A stretch of DNA of 64,000 bases. Origin: Pedobacter lusitanus. GTDB taxonomy: Bacteria; Bacteroidota; Bacteroidia; Sphingobacteriales; Sphingobacteriaceae. The translations under genes were made by a program, and so were the position numbers. Each line of letters opens with the position of its first letter. Position 1 is the stretch's first letter. The stretch spans positions 2,914,001 to 2,978,000 of the forward strand of contig NZ_CP157278.1 of assembly GCF_040026395.1 (NCBI RefSeq), in the 5' to 3' direction. Under the pieces are notes generated by a model. It was given only the letters and a program-made list of their open reading frames with translations, had not been told where the DNA came from and did no database searches. This document shows, piece after piece, positions 28,309-38,109 of this stretch.

Positions 28309-28342
28309 AAGTGGGCGGTAAAAATAGGTATTTTATTTTGTT

Positions 28343-28373
28343 CTGTTTAAATTTAGATGATAAATTTAAACAG
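28343..28373. repeat. AT-rich inverted repeat upstream of accA
   Basis: Perfect 13-base arms at 28343-28355 (CTGTTTAAATTTA) and 28361-28373 flank the five bases GATGA. There is no U run on the minus strand. It could be an operator for accA or a weak transcript end for the upstream peptidase gene, whose stop is 16 bases away. Confidence 0.6.
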
Positions 28374-28388
28374 CCTCTTATAAAGAGT

Positions 28389-29936
28389 CTAAAATTTTGA
28401 AGCTATTCCTGCTTTAGGTAAAGATTTTTTAATAAAGTCGCGGAGATCGTCGTTGCCTTTCTGCAGATCAGCACGTCTCAAATACATCATATGTCCACTT
28501 TCGTATCCTTCCCAGCTCATTCGGTCTTTTAATTTACCTGCCGGATCCATTTGCCACAGGTTATATTTTGCATTAAAATAATCACAAGCGCCGTCAAAAT
28601 AACCGGATTGTACCAGCAGGTGAAGAGAAGGATTCTGAGACATCGCATCCCGCAGGTTTTCTGCTGTACGGTTTCCTGTATTATCCCATGGATAAACAGA
28701 ACCAAACATGTTATATTTCAGATCAGTCTTATAATTAAGCTCATTGCGGATATACATATTAATTGCCGGTGTAAAAGAATGCAGCCATGAACTGAGCTCT
28801 GCATTGTAATCAGGTCCGTCTCCCGCATCCTGTTTATCCATCCCGCGGTATCTGGAATCCAGTCTGCCAATAGTAAATCCTTTATCCCGGAGTAATTCTT
28901 TCCAGAAGAAGTCGGCTGGAACATCCAGATTGTGCTGCAGTATGGTCTTCTCCGTAATTCCCGAGTAGGCAGACATCTTAGCCGCCATCACTTTTTTCTG
29001 TTCATCACTCAGCTGACTCCCTTTTGCTAACGCAGGAATCAGTTCATTCATGGTAAACTGCTCTACTTCGGGTAACAACGAACTTAAGGTTTTCTGTTGT
29101 AAATCTGCTTTCAGTGCTTTGTGATACCAGGCTGTGGCAGCAAAATAAGGTAAACGCAGCGCAGCAGAAAGAGCGTCTCCTCTTTGTATACCCAGCGTAG
29201 TAGGCGAAACCAGTACTACTCCGTTTAAATACATCCACTGTGAATTCTGCAGCTCCAGTGCCAAACCGGAAACACGGGTGGTACCATAACTTTCACCAAT
29301 CAGGAACTTGGGCGAACCCCAGCGGTTATTGCGGGTTACAAAGGTATTAATCCATTCAGCGAGATATTTAATATCTGCATTCACACCAAAAAACTTACTG
29401 CCGGGTATGTCTTTATTGATTGCTCTGGAGTACCCGGTGTTTACAGGATCGATATAGACAATATCTGCTACGTCCAGTATAGAATATTTATTTTCTGTGT
29501 ATCCATAAGGTTGTACCGGATATCCTTCATCATCAATATTGAGTAAAACAGGGCCTGTATAGGCGATATGCATCCATACTGATGCCGAACCCGGACCACC
29601 ATTAAAAGAAATAACAAGCGGTCTGCTGCTTCGTTCTTTGACATCTGATCTTTCATAATAAGTATAGAACAGACCAGCTATGGCCTTGCCGGTCTCGTCC
29701 CAGACAGGCAGTGTTCCTGTAACCGCTTTATAAGGAATACGCTGGCCTTTAATAGTGACCTGATGTTGCGTCACTACAGAGCTTTCAGTTACAATATTAC
29801 GGGAGTTTACTTCGTTATTTGCTGAACTGTCACCTTTCTTTGTTTCAGGAACAGACTTGAGCGGCTGCATTTTTTGTGCATTTACTGAATGGCAAACACA
29901 CAATCCAGCCAGGATTAAAGTATAAAATATCTTCAT
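28389..29936 (-). CDS. S10-family serine carboxypeptidase-like protein, exported
   Basis: This 515-residue protein has a signal peptide ending near NAQ at residue 21 and the alpha/beta hydrolase fold of S10 peptidases. The oxyanion and substrate motif SFNGGPGSASVWMH lies near residues 109-122. The nucleophile is in FLIGESYGTTR near 213, the acid in SGYFDGACDY near 450 and the histidine in ESGHMMYL near 488. S10 enzymes remove C-terminal residues and prefer acidic pH; bacterial members are found mainly in secreting groups including Bacteroidota. It should act in the periplasm or outside. It lies between the sugar symporter gene and accA and seems to be its own unit. Confidence 0.88.
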   Translation of the reverse strand: MKIFYTLILAGLCVCHSVNAQKMQPLKSVPETKKGDSSANNEVNSRNIVTESSVVTQHQVTIKGQRIPYKAVTGTLPVWDETGKAIAGLFYTYYERSDVKERSSRPLVISFNGGPGSASVWMHIAYTGPVLLNIDDEGYPVQPYGYTENKYSILDVADIVYIDPVNTGYSRAINKDIPGSKFFGVNADIKYLAEWINTFVTRNNRWGSPKFLIGESYGTTRVSGLALELQNSQWMYLNGVVLVSPTTLGIQRGDALSAALRLPYFAATAWYHKALKADLQQKTLSSLLPEVEQFTMNELIPALAKGSQLSDEQKKVMAAKMSAYSGITEKTILQHNLDVPADFFWKELLRDKGFTIGRLDSRYRGMDKQDAGDGPDYNAELSSWLHSFTPAINMYIRNELNYKTDLKYNMFGSVYPWDNTGNRTAENLRDAMSQNPSLHLLVQSGYFDGACDYFNAKYNLWQMDPAGKLKDRMSWEGYESGHMMYLRRADLQKGNDDLRDFIKKSLPKAGIASKF

Positions 29937-30022
29937 TTCAATGGGATTGTTTAGGTCCCTTAAATATCAAAATAAGATCTGAATATATGTTAACACCTTA
30001 AAAATGTTACTCTTCCATTAGC

Positions 30023-31375
30023 CTACCTGGCGTCCTTACTACCCTGTATATATAAAACAGAGATTGCACCAAGGATCATGAATATACCCGCAAGCACAAT
30101 TGCATAAATAGCCTCACCATGATAAAATTTCTTGACAATCAACCCGCCGAAAATGCCATTTACAATTTGCGGCATAGTGATAAAGAAGTTAAATATCCCC
30201 ATATAAACCCCCATTTTACGTGCCGGTATTGCGCTGGATAAAATCGCATAAGGCATAGAAAGGATACTTCCCCAGGCCAGACCAATACCGATCATTGAAT
30301 AGATCAGGTGATCAGGATTACTGATAAAGTAGATAGATAACAAACCTGCACCACCTGCCAGTAAAGAAAAAGCATGCGCTACCTTACGGCTTGTAGCTCT
30401 GGCAATAGCAGGTAAAACCAAAGCATAAATAGCCGAAACACCATTATATACACCAAACAGGATACCTACCCAGTTACCCGCATCAGCAAATTTCACAGAA
30501 GAAGTATCACCCGGAAGTACCTTATAGATATGCTGGGCAATAGCCGGTGTGGTAAATACCCACATAGAAAACAGGGCAAACCAGGAGAAAAACTGAACCA
30601 GCCCCAGCTGTTTCATCGTTAAAGGCATTTTGGAGAAATCGGTCAGGATAGATAATAATCCTTTTTGTTCTTCTGTTTCCGGTTCCGCAGCATGGTATAA
30701 AGCCATTTCTTCCGGCGGATATTCTTTAGTCGTTAATACCGTCCATAATATAGTAAACAGTAAAATCGCAGCCCCTGCATAAAAAGAGTAAATCACATTA
30801 TGGGGAACCTGTCCTGCTGCTGCAACCTTAGACGCACCCAGATATTCAGAAAATATATAGGGCAGCCAGGAACCGGATATCGCACCCGCTCCTATCAGAA
30901 AAGTCTGCATGGAAAACCCAAAACTCCGCTGACTTTCAGGCAATTTATCTCCTACCAAAGCCCTGAAAGGTTCCATTGCTACATTAATTGAAGCATCCAT
31001 AATCATCAGCATTCCTGCCCCGATAATAATAGGAGGCAGAAAACTGGCCATAGCACCCGAATTAGGCATCAGGATTAAAGCAATAGCTGTTAAAATTGCA
31101 CCAATCAGAAAATAGGGTCTCCTTCTGCCAAAACGGTTCCAGGTCTTATCGCTGTAATAGCCAATAATCGGTTGGACGATCATACCAGTCAGAGGAGCTG
31201 CCAGCCAGAAAAGGGAAAGATGTTCAACATCTGCACCAAAAGTCTGCAGAATTCTTGAGGCATTTCCATTTTGCAGGGCAAAACCAAATTGTATCCCAAA
31301 AAAACCTGCACTCATATTAAAAATCTGAGCATTGGACAATCTTGGTTTAGCGGCAACGGCTTTATTTTGTTCCAT
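30023..31375 (-). CDS. MFS sugar symporter, SLC45/GPH-like (probable maltose uptake)
   Basis: This 450-residue protein has about twelve membrane segments. The loop after the second segment, YYSDKTWNRFGRRRPYFLIG, is the RxGRRRP signature shared by plant sucrose carriers and SLC45/GPH-type proton-coupled disaccharide symporters. The position at the end of the sus-like operon, 67 bases after a GH13 gene, points to maltose or maltooligosaccharide uptake across the inner membrane. That would supply the cytoplasmic maltose phosphorylase. The sugar is inferred from context. Confidence 0.88.
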   Translation of the reverse strand: MEQNKAVAAKPRLSNAQIFNMSAGFFGIQFGFALQNGNASRILQTFGADVEHLSLFWLAAPLTGMIVQPIIGYYSDKTWNRFGRRRPYFLIGAILTAIALILMPNSGAMASFLPPIIIGAGMLMIMDASINVAMEPFRALVGDKLPESQRSFGFSMQTFLIGAGAISGSWLPYIFSEYLGASKVAAAGQVPHNVIYSFYAGAAILLFTILWTVLTTKEYPPEEMALYHAAEPETEEQKGLLSILTDFSKMPLTMKQLGLVQFFSWFALFSMWVFTTPAIAQHIYKVLPGDTSSVKFADAGNWVGILFGVYNGVSAIYALVLPAIARATSRKVAHAFSLLAGGAGLLSIYFISNPDHLIYSMIGIGLAWGSILSMPYAILSSAIPARKMGVYMGIFNFFITMPQIVNGIFGGLIVKKFYHGEAIYAIVLAGIFMILGAISVLYIQGSKDAR

Positions 31376-31442
31376 GAGGATCTGTTCGGTTTGGAGGTTC
31401 AGGTGTTATATTGAGTTCTGGTAATTTTGAAGGTCCGCGGGA

Positions 31443-33200
31443 TTAAAATGCAATGATCTGCGCCTGCATAGGCAATACCCGGATGGGTATCGTATTATCT
31501 TTGAGATCAGTTAATTTCAGATCAGACAGCTGGTCTGTGGCAGTAGTAACCGGACGATGCTGTAAAATCTCTGCCGGGATCTGTACCTGGCTTTCCATTC
31601 TGTAATGGCGGTCAAAGTTGACCAGGATCAGCAGACGCTGATTAGCCGTATAACGCACATAACCATACATCCTTTTGTTCATATTACCACCAACAGGGAT
31701 TTCCCATAACTGACCATTGGCTATGGCTTCTGATCCCGCAGTAAACTGAAGCAGTCTGACATAATATTTCCTGAGTTCCTTTTGTGCGCCCAAAATTTTT
31801 CCACCGTCAAAAGCACCGCCGTTCATCCACTTCTGATGTTCCGGTATACCCCAGTAATCAAAAATGGTCGTACGATTATCTTCTCCGCCAAAACCCTCTG
31901 CACCCCTGCCTGGTTCACCAACCTCCTGGCCAAAATAGGTCATTACAGGGCCACCCGATAAGGTAGCAGAAACAACCATGGCAGGCAATGCCAGTTCCGC
32001 CTGTCCGGCAAAACCAGCAGAAGCTATCCGCTCTTCGTCATGATTCTCCAGAAAACGCAGCATCTGATCCCCGAAACCGGCACTTTCCTGCTGCCAGACT
32101 TTCCGGATATCATTGACATCCGCATGATCTTCACTTCTGATCAATTTCTTCAGTCCATCATATAAACCTACCTTATCATATAAATAATCAAATTTACCAG
32201 TAGTCAGAAATGATTTATAAGTTGCAGGATCATAGGCTTCCCCAATAAATATCAGTCCTGGTTTTACCTTTTTCACTTCAGGGATTACCCAATTCCAGAA
32301 TTCAAGAGGAACCATCTCGGCCATATCACAACGGAAACCATCTACTCCTTTTCCTGTCCAGTAAACCAAAATATCTCTCATTTTAGTCCAGACTGCAGGT
32401 GTTGGTGTAAAGTGTGGTTTTGCACCATTTTGCTGATCTACTCCATAATTGAGTTTGATGGTTTCATACCAGTCATCCACAGATGGTCTTTCAGAGAAAA
32501 CATTATTTCCTGTAGCCTTAGCCGGTGACTCCAGGTAACTCGCCTGCTGCAAAACAGAAAGCGGCGTTGGCTGATCAGATTTAGGTGCCGGAACAACAAA
32601 GTCTTTTCCCGGCACATAATAATAGTCATTAGCCGGACTAAAAGCTACCTGTACATTATCACCCTCTCCAAAATCCTTAACACCGGCAGGCTTCATTTTT
32701 GACTGATACTGACGGGCGACATGATTAGGGACAAAGTCAATAATCACTTTCAATCCTTTATCATGCGTCCTTTTGATCAATGCTTCAAATTCGGCCATTC
32801 TTTTATTCACATCAACGGCCAGATCAGGATCTACATCATAGTAATCTCTGACTGCATAAGGGGACCCTGCTCTGCCTTTGACAACACTGGCATTATTTGC
32901 CGGCAAACCTGCACGGCTATAATCTGTTAAAGTAGCATGAGAGATTACACCGGTAAACCAAACATGTGTTGTTCCCAGCTCTTTAATCCCATCAAGGGCG
33001 TCAGCAGTAATGTCGTTAAATTTCCCGCTGCCATTCTGCTCAATAGTGCCGTAAGGAATATTGTTTTGCTCCTTATTACCAAATAACCTTGGCAACAGCT
33101 GGTAGATCATGATTTTTTTATTATTCTGCGCCATAATTCTATTTATAGATCCTGAAAACAGTAAAACAACTACAGTTAAAATCCAGTAACGGGTTTTCAT
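31443..33200 (-). CDS. GH13 alpha-amylase family enzyme, exported
   Basis: This 585-residue protein has a signal peptide ending near IMAQ at residue 25. The GH13 (beta/alpha)8 barrel is complete, with VIIDFVPNHVA near 135, the nucleophile region DGFRCDMAEM near 290, the acid/base in FIGEAYD near 318 and the third acid in LENHDEERI near 385. It should hydrolyse alpha-1,4-glucan into shorter oligosaccharides in the periplasm or at the surface. Its start overlaps the end of the GH65 gene by four bases (ATGA), so translation is probably coupled. It is one of two GH13 enzymes in the locus and is different enough to have another product range. Confidence 0.93.
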   Translation of the reverse strand: MKTRYWILTVVVLLFSGSINRIMAQNNKKIMIYQLLPRLFGNKEQNNIPYGTIEQNGSGKFNDITADALDGIKELGTTHVWFTGVISHATLTDYSRAGLPANNASVVKGRAGSPYAVRDYYDVDPDLAVDVNKRMAEFEALIKRTHDKGLKVIIDFVPNHVARQYQSKMKPAGVKDFGEGDNVQVAFSPANDYYYVPGKDFVVPAPKSDQPTPLSVLQQASYLESPAKATGNNVFSERPSVDDWYETIKLNYGVDQQNGAKPHFTPTPAVWTKMRDILVYWTGKGVDGFRCDMAEMVPLEFWNWVIPEVKKVKPGLIFIGEAYDPATYKSFLTTGKFDYLYDKVGLYDGLKKLIRSEDHADVNDIRKVWQQESAGFGDQMLRFLENHDEERIASAGFAGQAELALPAMVVSATLSGGPVMTYFGQEVGEPGRGAEGFGGEDNRTTIFDYWGIPEHQKWMNGGAFDGGKILGAQKELRKYYVRLLQFTAGSEAIANGQLWEIPVGGNMNKRMYGYVRYTANQRLLILVNFDRHYRMESQVQIPAEILQHRPVTTATDQLSDLKLTDLKDNTIPIRVLPMQAQIIAF

Positions 33201-35518
33201 ACCAGTAGTCCTTTATAATTAATTACCGTTTCACCTGCCTGAACGGGGTGTAACTTATTAAATATATTAATGTGCAGCAACTCTTTGCTCGTCGTATTAA
33301 TAATGATTTCGTCCTTTTTAATCTTGATGTTCAGCTGAATTCCGCGGAATCCGATAGTAAAGGCAAACGATTTCCATTGTTCCGGAAGAAAAGGGTTAAA
33401 TGAAAGGGTGTCATTCTTAACACGCATTCCACCAAATCCTTCTACAATACTCATCCATGTTCCGGCCATTGAAGTGATATGCAAACCATCTTCTGTATCG
33501 TTATTATAATCATCCAGATCCAGACGTGCCGTACGCAGATAAAATTCATACGCCCTGTCCCCATCATTTAATTTAGCTGCCAGAATACTATGTACGCAGG
33601 GCGATAAAGAACTTTCATGTACAGTACGGGATTCATAAAAATCAAAATTCCTTCTTAAAGATTCCAGATCGTAGTCATCTTCAAAAAAGTACATTCCCTG
33701 TAAAACATCCGCCTGTTTAATGAAACACGAACGCAGGATTCTATCCCAGCTCCATTTCTGGTTTAACGGACGTGCTGAAGCAGGCAGGTCTTTTACCAGA
33801 ATCTGCTCCTTATCTAAATATCCGTCCTGTTGCAGGAATACGCCTAGTTCTTCATCATATGGAAGATAAATGTGCTCAGAGATTTCTTTCCAGTCAGCAA
33901 ATTCTGCCCCTTCTTCCAATGCCGTTTTAGCTACAATACGCTGATACTGTTCCGGATCATTCTCTTTCACGATTCCGGCAGCCTCCATCGTATATTTTAA
34001 ACACCATGCAGCCAGTGTATTGGTATACCAGTTATTATTGATATTGTTCTCATATTCGTTAGGCCCGGTCACTCCCAGCATAACGTATTGTTTTTTATCA
34101 GCACTCCAGTTTACTCTTTGCTTCCAGAAACGGGCAATACCAATCAAGACCTCCAGTCCGAATTCTTTCAGATAAGAAGAGTCACCTGTGTACCTGATAT
34201 AATTGAAAATTGCAAAAGCAATTGCTCCGTTTCTATGAATTTCCTCGAAAGTAATTTCCCATTCATTATGGCATTCCTCACCATTCATCGTTACCATCGG
34301 ATATAGCGCTGCACCTTTGTTAAACCCTAGTTTACCCGCATTTTCTATAGCTCTTTCCAGATGTTTATAACGATAGACCAGCAGGTTCCTGGAAACCTCC
34401 TGAGGTGCTGTCGATAAGTAAAAAGGAATACAATAAGCTTCGGTATCCCAGTAAGTAGAACCTCCGTATTTTTCTCCTGTGAAGCCTTTCGGGCCAATAT
34501 TTAAACGGGCATCTTTTCCGGTATAAGTCTGGTTTAACTGGAAAATATTAAAACGGATAGCCTGCTGTGCTGCAACATCACCTTCTATGATAATATCACC
34601 TTCCTGCCATTTGGTCGCCCATGCAGCAGCCTGTTCCTTTAATAACTCCTCAAAACCTTTTTCAACCGCAGCCTTAATTACTTCTTTGGCTCTATCCGGT
34701 AAATCAGCAGGAGCATAATTTTGTGAAGACAGGTTAGTCGCTATTTTATAAATGCTGATTCCTTCATTCAAAGTCAGATCCAGAGAAACACTTTCCGAAA
34801 GATACTTGTCACGCGATTTAGTATCTATTGATAGCTGAACCGTTTTATCATTTTTAATCACTACAGTTTTAACCCCTGTTATAACCTCAAATGCTGTTTT
34901 TTTAGTTCTCAATGTTAAATAAGAACCACTTGCTTCCTGTGCACTGCTAACCTCGTCCCAGAATTTCTCTTCATAGTTTGAATCCTGATTTTTCACATCC
35001 CCGTCAATAAAAGAGATCAGATCCAGTTTTCCTGAAAAGTTAAGCGGAGTTAACTGATAATGTAAAGCAGCAATCTCATCATTGGCAATACTGAAGAAAC
35101 GCTTAGCCTTCACCTGTACCTGCTTGCCAGATACCAGTTCTGCAGTAAATGTACGTTCCAGGTAACCTTCCTGCATGTTTAACACCCGCTGAAATGCTGT
35201 TACCTTACATTGATTAAGATCTAAAAGCTCTCCATCCAGTTTAAGCTCCAGTCCCATCCAGTCTGCAGCATTCAATACTTTAGCAAAATATTCAGGATAA
35301 CCATTTTTCCACCAGCCCACACGGGTCTTATCAGGATAATAAACTCCTGCTACATAATTTCCCTGCAAAGTATCACCGGTATAGGTTTCTTCAAAATTTG
35401 CACGCTGTCCCATCCGGCCATTACCCAGACTGAATATACTTTCTGATATTTTATTCAAATGAGAATCAAAACCATTCTCTACGATATCCCACTCTTGCGC
35501 TTGTATGTAATTCTTCAT
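33197..35518 (-). CDS. GH65 maltose phosphorylase
   Basis: This 773-residue protein has no signal peptide and is cytoplasmic. It has the GH65 N-terminal beta domain, beginning FDSHLNKISESIFSLGNGRMG, and the (alpha/alpha)6 barrel. GGSTYWDTEAYCIPF lies near residue 355, and the catalytic acid is expected in the family motif GPNEYENNINNNWYTN near residue 480. GH65 phosphorylases split maltose with phosphate into glucose and beta-glucose 1-phosphate. The next gene upstream, pgmB, uses exactly that product, which supports maltose or a related alpha-disaccharide over trehalose. The gene starts two bases after pgmB and overlaps the amylase gene by four bases. Confidence 0.93.
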   Translation of the reverse strand: MKNYIQAQEWDIVENGFDSHLNKISESIFSLGNGRMGQRANFEETYTGDTLQGNYVAGVYYPDKTRVGWWKNGYPEYFAKVLNAADWMGLELKLDGELLDLNQCKVTAFQRVLNMQEGYLERTFTAELVSGKQVQVKAKRFFSIANDEIAALHYQLTPLNFSGKLDLISFIDGDVKNQDSNYEEKFWDEVSSAQEASGSYLTLRTKKTAFEVITGVKTVVIKNDKTVQLSIDTKSRDKYLSESVSLDLTLNEGISIYKIATNLSSQNYAPADLPDRAKEVIKAAVEKGFEELLKEQAAAWATKWQEGDIIIEGDVAAQQAIRFNIFQLNQTYTGKDARLNIGPKGFTGEKYGGSTYWDTEAYCIPFYLSTAPQEVSRNLLVYRYKHLERAIENAGKLGFNKGAALYPMVTMNGEECHNEWEITFEEIHRNGAIAFAIFNYIRYTGDSSYLKEFGLEVLIGIARFWKQRVNWSADKKQYVMLGVTGPNEYENNINNNWYTNTLAAWCLKYTMEAAGIVKENDPEQYQRIVAKTALEEGAEFADWKEISEHIYLPYDEELGVFLQQDGYLDKEQILVKDLPASARPLNQKWSWDRILRSCFIKQADVLQGMYFFEDDYDLESLRRNFDFYESRTVHESSLSPCVHSILAAKLNDGDRAYEFYLRTARLDLDDYNNDTEDGLHITSMAGTWMSIVEGFGGMRVKNDTLSFNPFLPEQWKSFAFTIGFRGIQLNIKIKKDEIIINTTSKELLHINIFNKLHPVQAGETVINYKGLLV

Positions 35519-35520
35519 GT

Positions 35521-36201
35521 CTATCCTTTTACGCTATGCTTACTCTTTACTAAATTAATCAGTCCTTCAACAGTAATTGCCGAAAGATCTTTATAATACT
35601 CATCTGCCCCAGGCAAATTAGCCGCTGTTCCTATACCAATTACCGCCATATCTGCTGCAATGGCTGCCTGTACACCGGCAGCTGCATCTTCAAAAACTAT
35701 ACAATCAGCAGCAGCTGCATTTAACAGCTCTGCCCCTTTAATGAAAACTTCCGGATCCGGTTTTGAAGTTGTAACCGCATTACCATCCACAATTGCGTCA
35801 AAAAAGTGTGCCAGCTCTGTTCTTTCCAGGATGAGTCCTGAATTTTTACTTGCCGACCCCAAAGCAATTTTAATTCCCTGTGCTTTCAATGCCTTTAACA
35901 GATTCAGCGAGCCGGGTAATACTTCAGAGACCGACATTTTATTAATCATATCCACATACCAGCTATTTTTAAGTGTAGCCAGTTCTTCTTTTTCGGCGGC
36001 TGTTTTTGTTACTCTACCCCAGTTTAAGATCATATCCAGAGAACGCATCCGGTTTACACCTTTCAGCTGTTCGTTCTGTGCTTCACTAAAATCAAAACCT
36101 AATGAGTTAGCCAGTTTCTTCCATGCCTGATAATGATAAACCGCAGTATCTACCAATACTCCATCAAGATCAAAAATGCATGCTATAGTTGTATGTTTCA
36201 T
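35521..36201 (-). CDS. pgmB: Beta-phosphoglucomutase
   Basis: This 226-residue HAD-family enzyme converts beta-glucose 1-phosphate to glucose 6-phosphate. The motif FDLDGVLVDTAVYHY near residues 10-24 holds the nucleophile aspartate and the acid/base two residues later. SLDMILN and the loop GVNRMRS form the cap, and VFEDAAAGVQAA is the C-terminal metal-binding motif. Pairing with the GH65 phosphorylase two bases downstream makes PgmB much more likely than a generic HAD phosphatase. Maltose breakdown by this pair saves one ATP compared with hydrolysis. Confidence 0.95.
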   Translation of the reverse strand: MKHTTIACIFDLDGVLVDTAVYHYQAWKKLANSLGFDFSEAQNEQLKGVNRMRSLDMILNWGRVTKTAAEKEELATLKNSWYVDMINKMSVSEVLPGSLNLLKALKAQGIKIALGSASKNSGLILERTELAHFFDAIVDGNAVTTSKPDPEVFIKGAELLNAAAADCIVFEDAAAGVQAAIAADMAVIGIGTAANLPGADEYYKDLSAITVEGLINLVKSKHSVKG

Positions 36202-36248
36202 CCTTATTTCTATTTATAGATTTGAAGCTTGCCGCTTTCCTGTTAATT

Positions 36249-38099
36249 TCAATTCAACTCCAGTACCAGTGTTGTTTTAGCTGGAATGTTAATCGTTTTT
36301 ACCGTATTTAATTTTTCTCCGCTGATCACATTCACAGCCGAGTGTATATTTTTCATTCTTTCTGCAAATCGCGAGGTGTCCAGTACTTTAGTTTTATCTT
36401 CACTATTTAAGATCACCATCACATCTTTACCATTTCCTTCTGGAAGATACCTGAAATAAACGTACATCCCATCTTCAGGAACAAATTGCATCATCTTACC
36501 ATTTTGCAGTGCAGGATTATTTTTTCTGTAAAGTGCCAGTTTACTCACAAAGTTCCATGCTTCATTTTCCTGAGGAGTCCGGCCGGCAGCTGTAAATTTA
36601 TCTTTCGCATCACCTGCCCATCCTCCCGGGAAATCAGAACGTACCAGTCCATCAGGAGCAGAATAATTTTTCATCAGGATTTCTGTTCCATAATATAACT
36701 GAGGGATACCTCTCATCGTAAGCAGCAGAGCCATTCCTGATTTATATTTATTGATATCTTCCTGTATCATAGAATAAAAACGGCTCATGTCATGATTATC
36801 CCAATAGATAACATTTCTTGTTGCATCCTGATAGAGAAAATCCTGTGAAATGACATTATATAATCTGAAAACCCCATCTACCCATCCGGATTTACCATTC
36901 AGTGTTTCATAAACAGCACTCTTCAGTACATTATCTGTTACCCCTGGTAAATGTGTATCAAAACCTCTGTTTGCCGTATTACCCTGGGTAAAATAAGCTT
37001 GTGCAGGAACAGAGTTTACCAGTGTTTCCCCGAAAATAGATAAAGAAGGAAATTCCGCTTTAAGTTTCAAGGCCCAGTCGGCCATGTAAGCAGGATCATT
37101 ATAAGCGTAGGTATCTAACCTCAATCCATCAATACCAGCATATTCAATCCACCAGATATGATTTTGCGTCAGGTAATTTTGTACATAAGGATTTTTTTCA
37201 TTCAGATCCGGCATGGTTGGTACAAACCAGCCATCCAGTTGTTTTTTCAGATCAGCCTGTGAGGTATGCGGGTCCATTACCGGCTCATCACGGTAGCTTG
37301 TCTGTGTATAAACCGGCCATTGATTCACCCAGTCTTTCATTGGCATATCTTTAAAAATCCAATGGCCTGTACCGATGTGATTATGCACTATATCTTTGAT
37401 CACTTTTAACCCTTTAGCATGTACTTTGTCTACATAGGTTTTATATAATTCATTAGTCCCATAACGCGGGTCTATTTTATAATGATCTGTTGCTGCGTAT
37501 CCGTGGTAAGAAGCCAGTGGCATATCGTTCTCGATTTCCGGTGTCATCCAGATAGTCGTTACCCCCAATGCTTTCAGATAATCCAGGTGATTAATTACCC
37601 CTTGAATATCTCCGCCATGACGGTAATACATAGAATCACGATTCAGTTTATGCTCAGCAAGCCCTTTGACAATATCGTTTGATTTATCACCATTTGAAAA
37701 ACGGTCAGGCATTAGCAGATAGATCAAATCTTTATCAGTTACTCCCTGAATTCTTGAAGGAGAAAGATCTCTGTTCTTCAGTTCATAACTATATTCAGCA
37801 ACCTTCTTCCATTTATCCATAAAAACAATCGGGAACTTACCAGCTTTAGCATCCGCAGTAATCTCCAGATCAATAAACAGGTAATTTGGATTTTCCACCT
37901 CATGAACTTTAAGCAGCTTTACCCCGGGATAATTCAGCCGTACACTATATGCTCCGATATGCTGACCATGAACCAATAGCTGAAGTTTTGGATTTTTCAT
38001 TCCAGCCCACCAGAACATAGGTTCTATACGATCGGGTTTAGACTGTGCCCATGTATTTGCTGCTAACAGAACAAATAGTACAATTAATAGTTTCTTCAT
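36249..38099 (-). CDS. GH13 neopullulanase/cyclomaltodextrinase-like enzyme (SusA type)
   Basis: This 616-residue exported enzyme has a signal peptide (LLIVLFVLLAANTWAQ), an N-terminal immunoglobulin-like domain of cyclomaltodextrinases to about residue 120, and a GH13 barrel. The nucleophile lies in DGLRLDTYAYND near 325, the acid/base in FGETLV near 355 and the third acid in YWDNHDMSRF near 430. It resembles periplasmic SusA, which cuts imported maltooligosaccharides. I chose the ATG at 38099; an in-frame ATG at 38120 would overlap the upstream GH31 gene and weaken the signal peptide. Confidence 0.94.
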   Translation of the reverse strand: MKKLLIVLFVLLAANTWAQSKPDRIEPMFWWAGMKNPKLQLLVHGQHIGAYSVRLNYPGVKLLKVHEVENPNYLFIDLEITADAKAGKFPIVFMDKWKKVAEYSYELKNRDLSPSRIQGVTDKDLIYLLMPDRFSNGDKSNDIVKGLAEHKLNRDSMYYRHGGDIQGVINHLDYLKALGVTTIWMTPEIENDMPLASYHGYAATDHYKIDPRYGTNELYKTYVDKVHAKGLKVIKDIVHNHIGTGHWIFKDMPMKDWVNQWPVYTQTSYRDEPVMDPHTSQADLKKQLDGWFVPTMPDLNEKNPYVQNYLTQNHIWWIEYAGIDGLRLDTYAYNDPAYMADWALKLKAEFPSLSIFGETLVNSVPAQAYFTQGNTANRGFDTHLPGVTDNVLKSAVYETLNGKSGWVDGVFRLYNVISQDFLYQDATRNVIYWDNHDMSRFYSMIQEDINKYKSGMALLLTMRGIPQLYYGTEILMKNYSAPDGLVRSDFPGGWAGDAKDKFTAAGRTPQENEAWNFVSKLALYRKNNPALQNGKMMQFVPEDGMYVYFRYLPEGNGKDVMVILNSEDKTKVLDTSRFAERMKNIHSAVNVISGEKLNTVKTINIPAKTTLVLELN

Positions 38100-38109
38100 T
38101 TTTAATGTT

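Noticed and set aside
35660..36130. Plus-strand open frame of 156 codons inside pgmB
   Set aside because: It is the reverse shadow of a well-supported HAD enzyme, with no promoter or family match.
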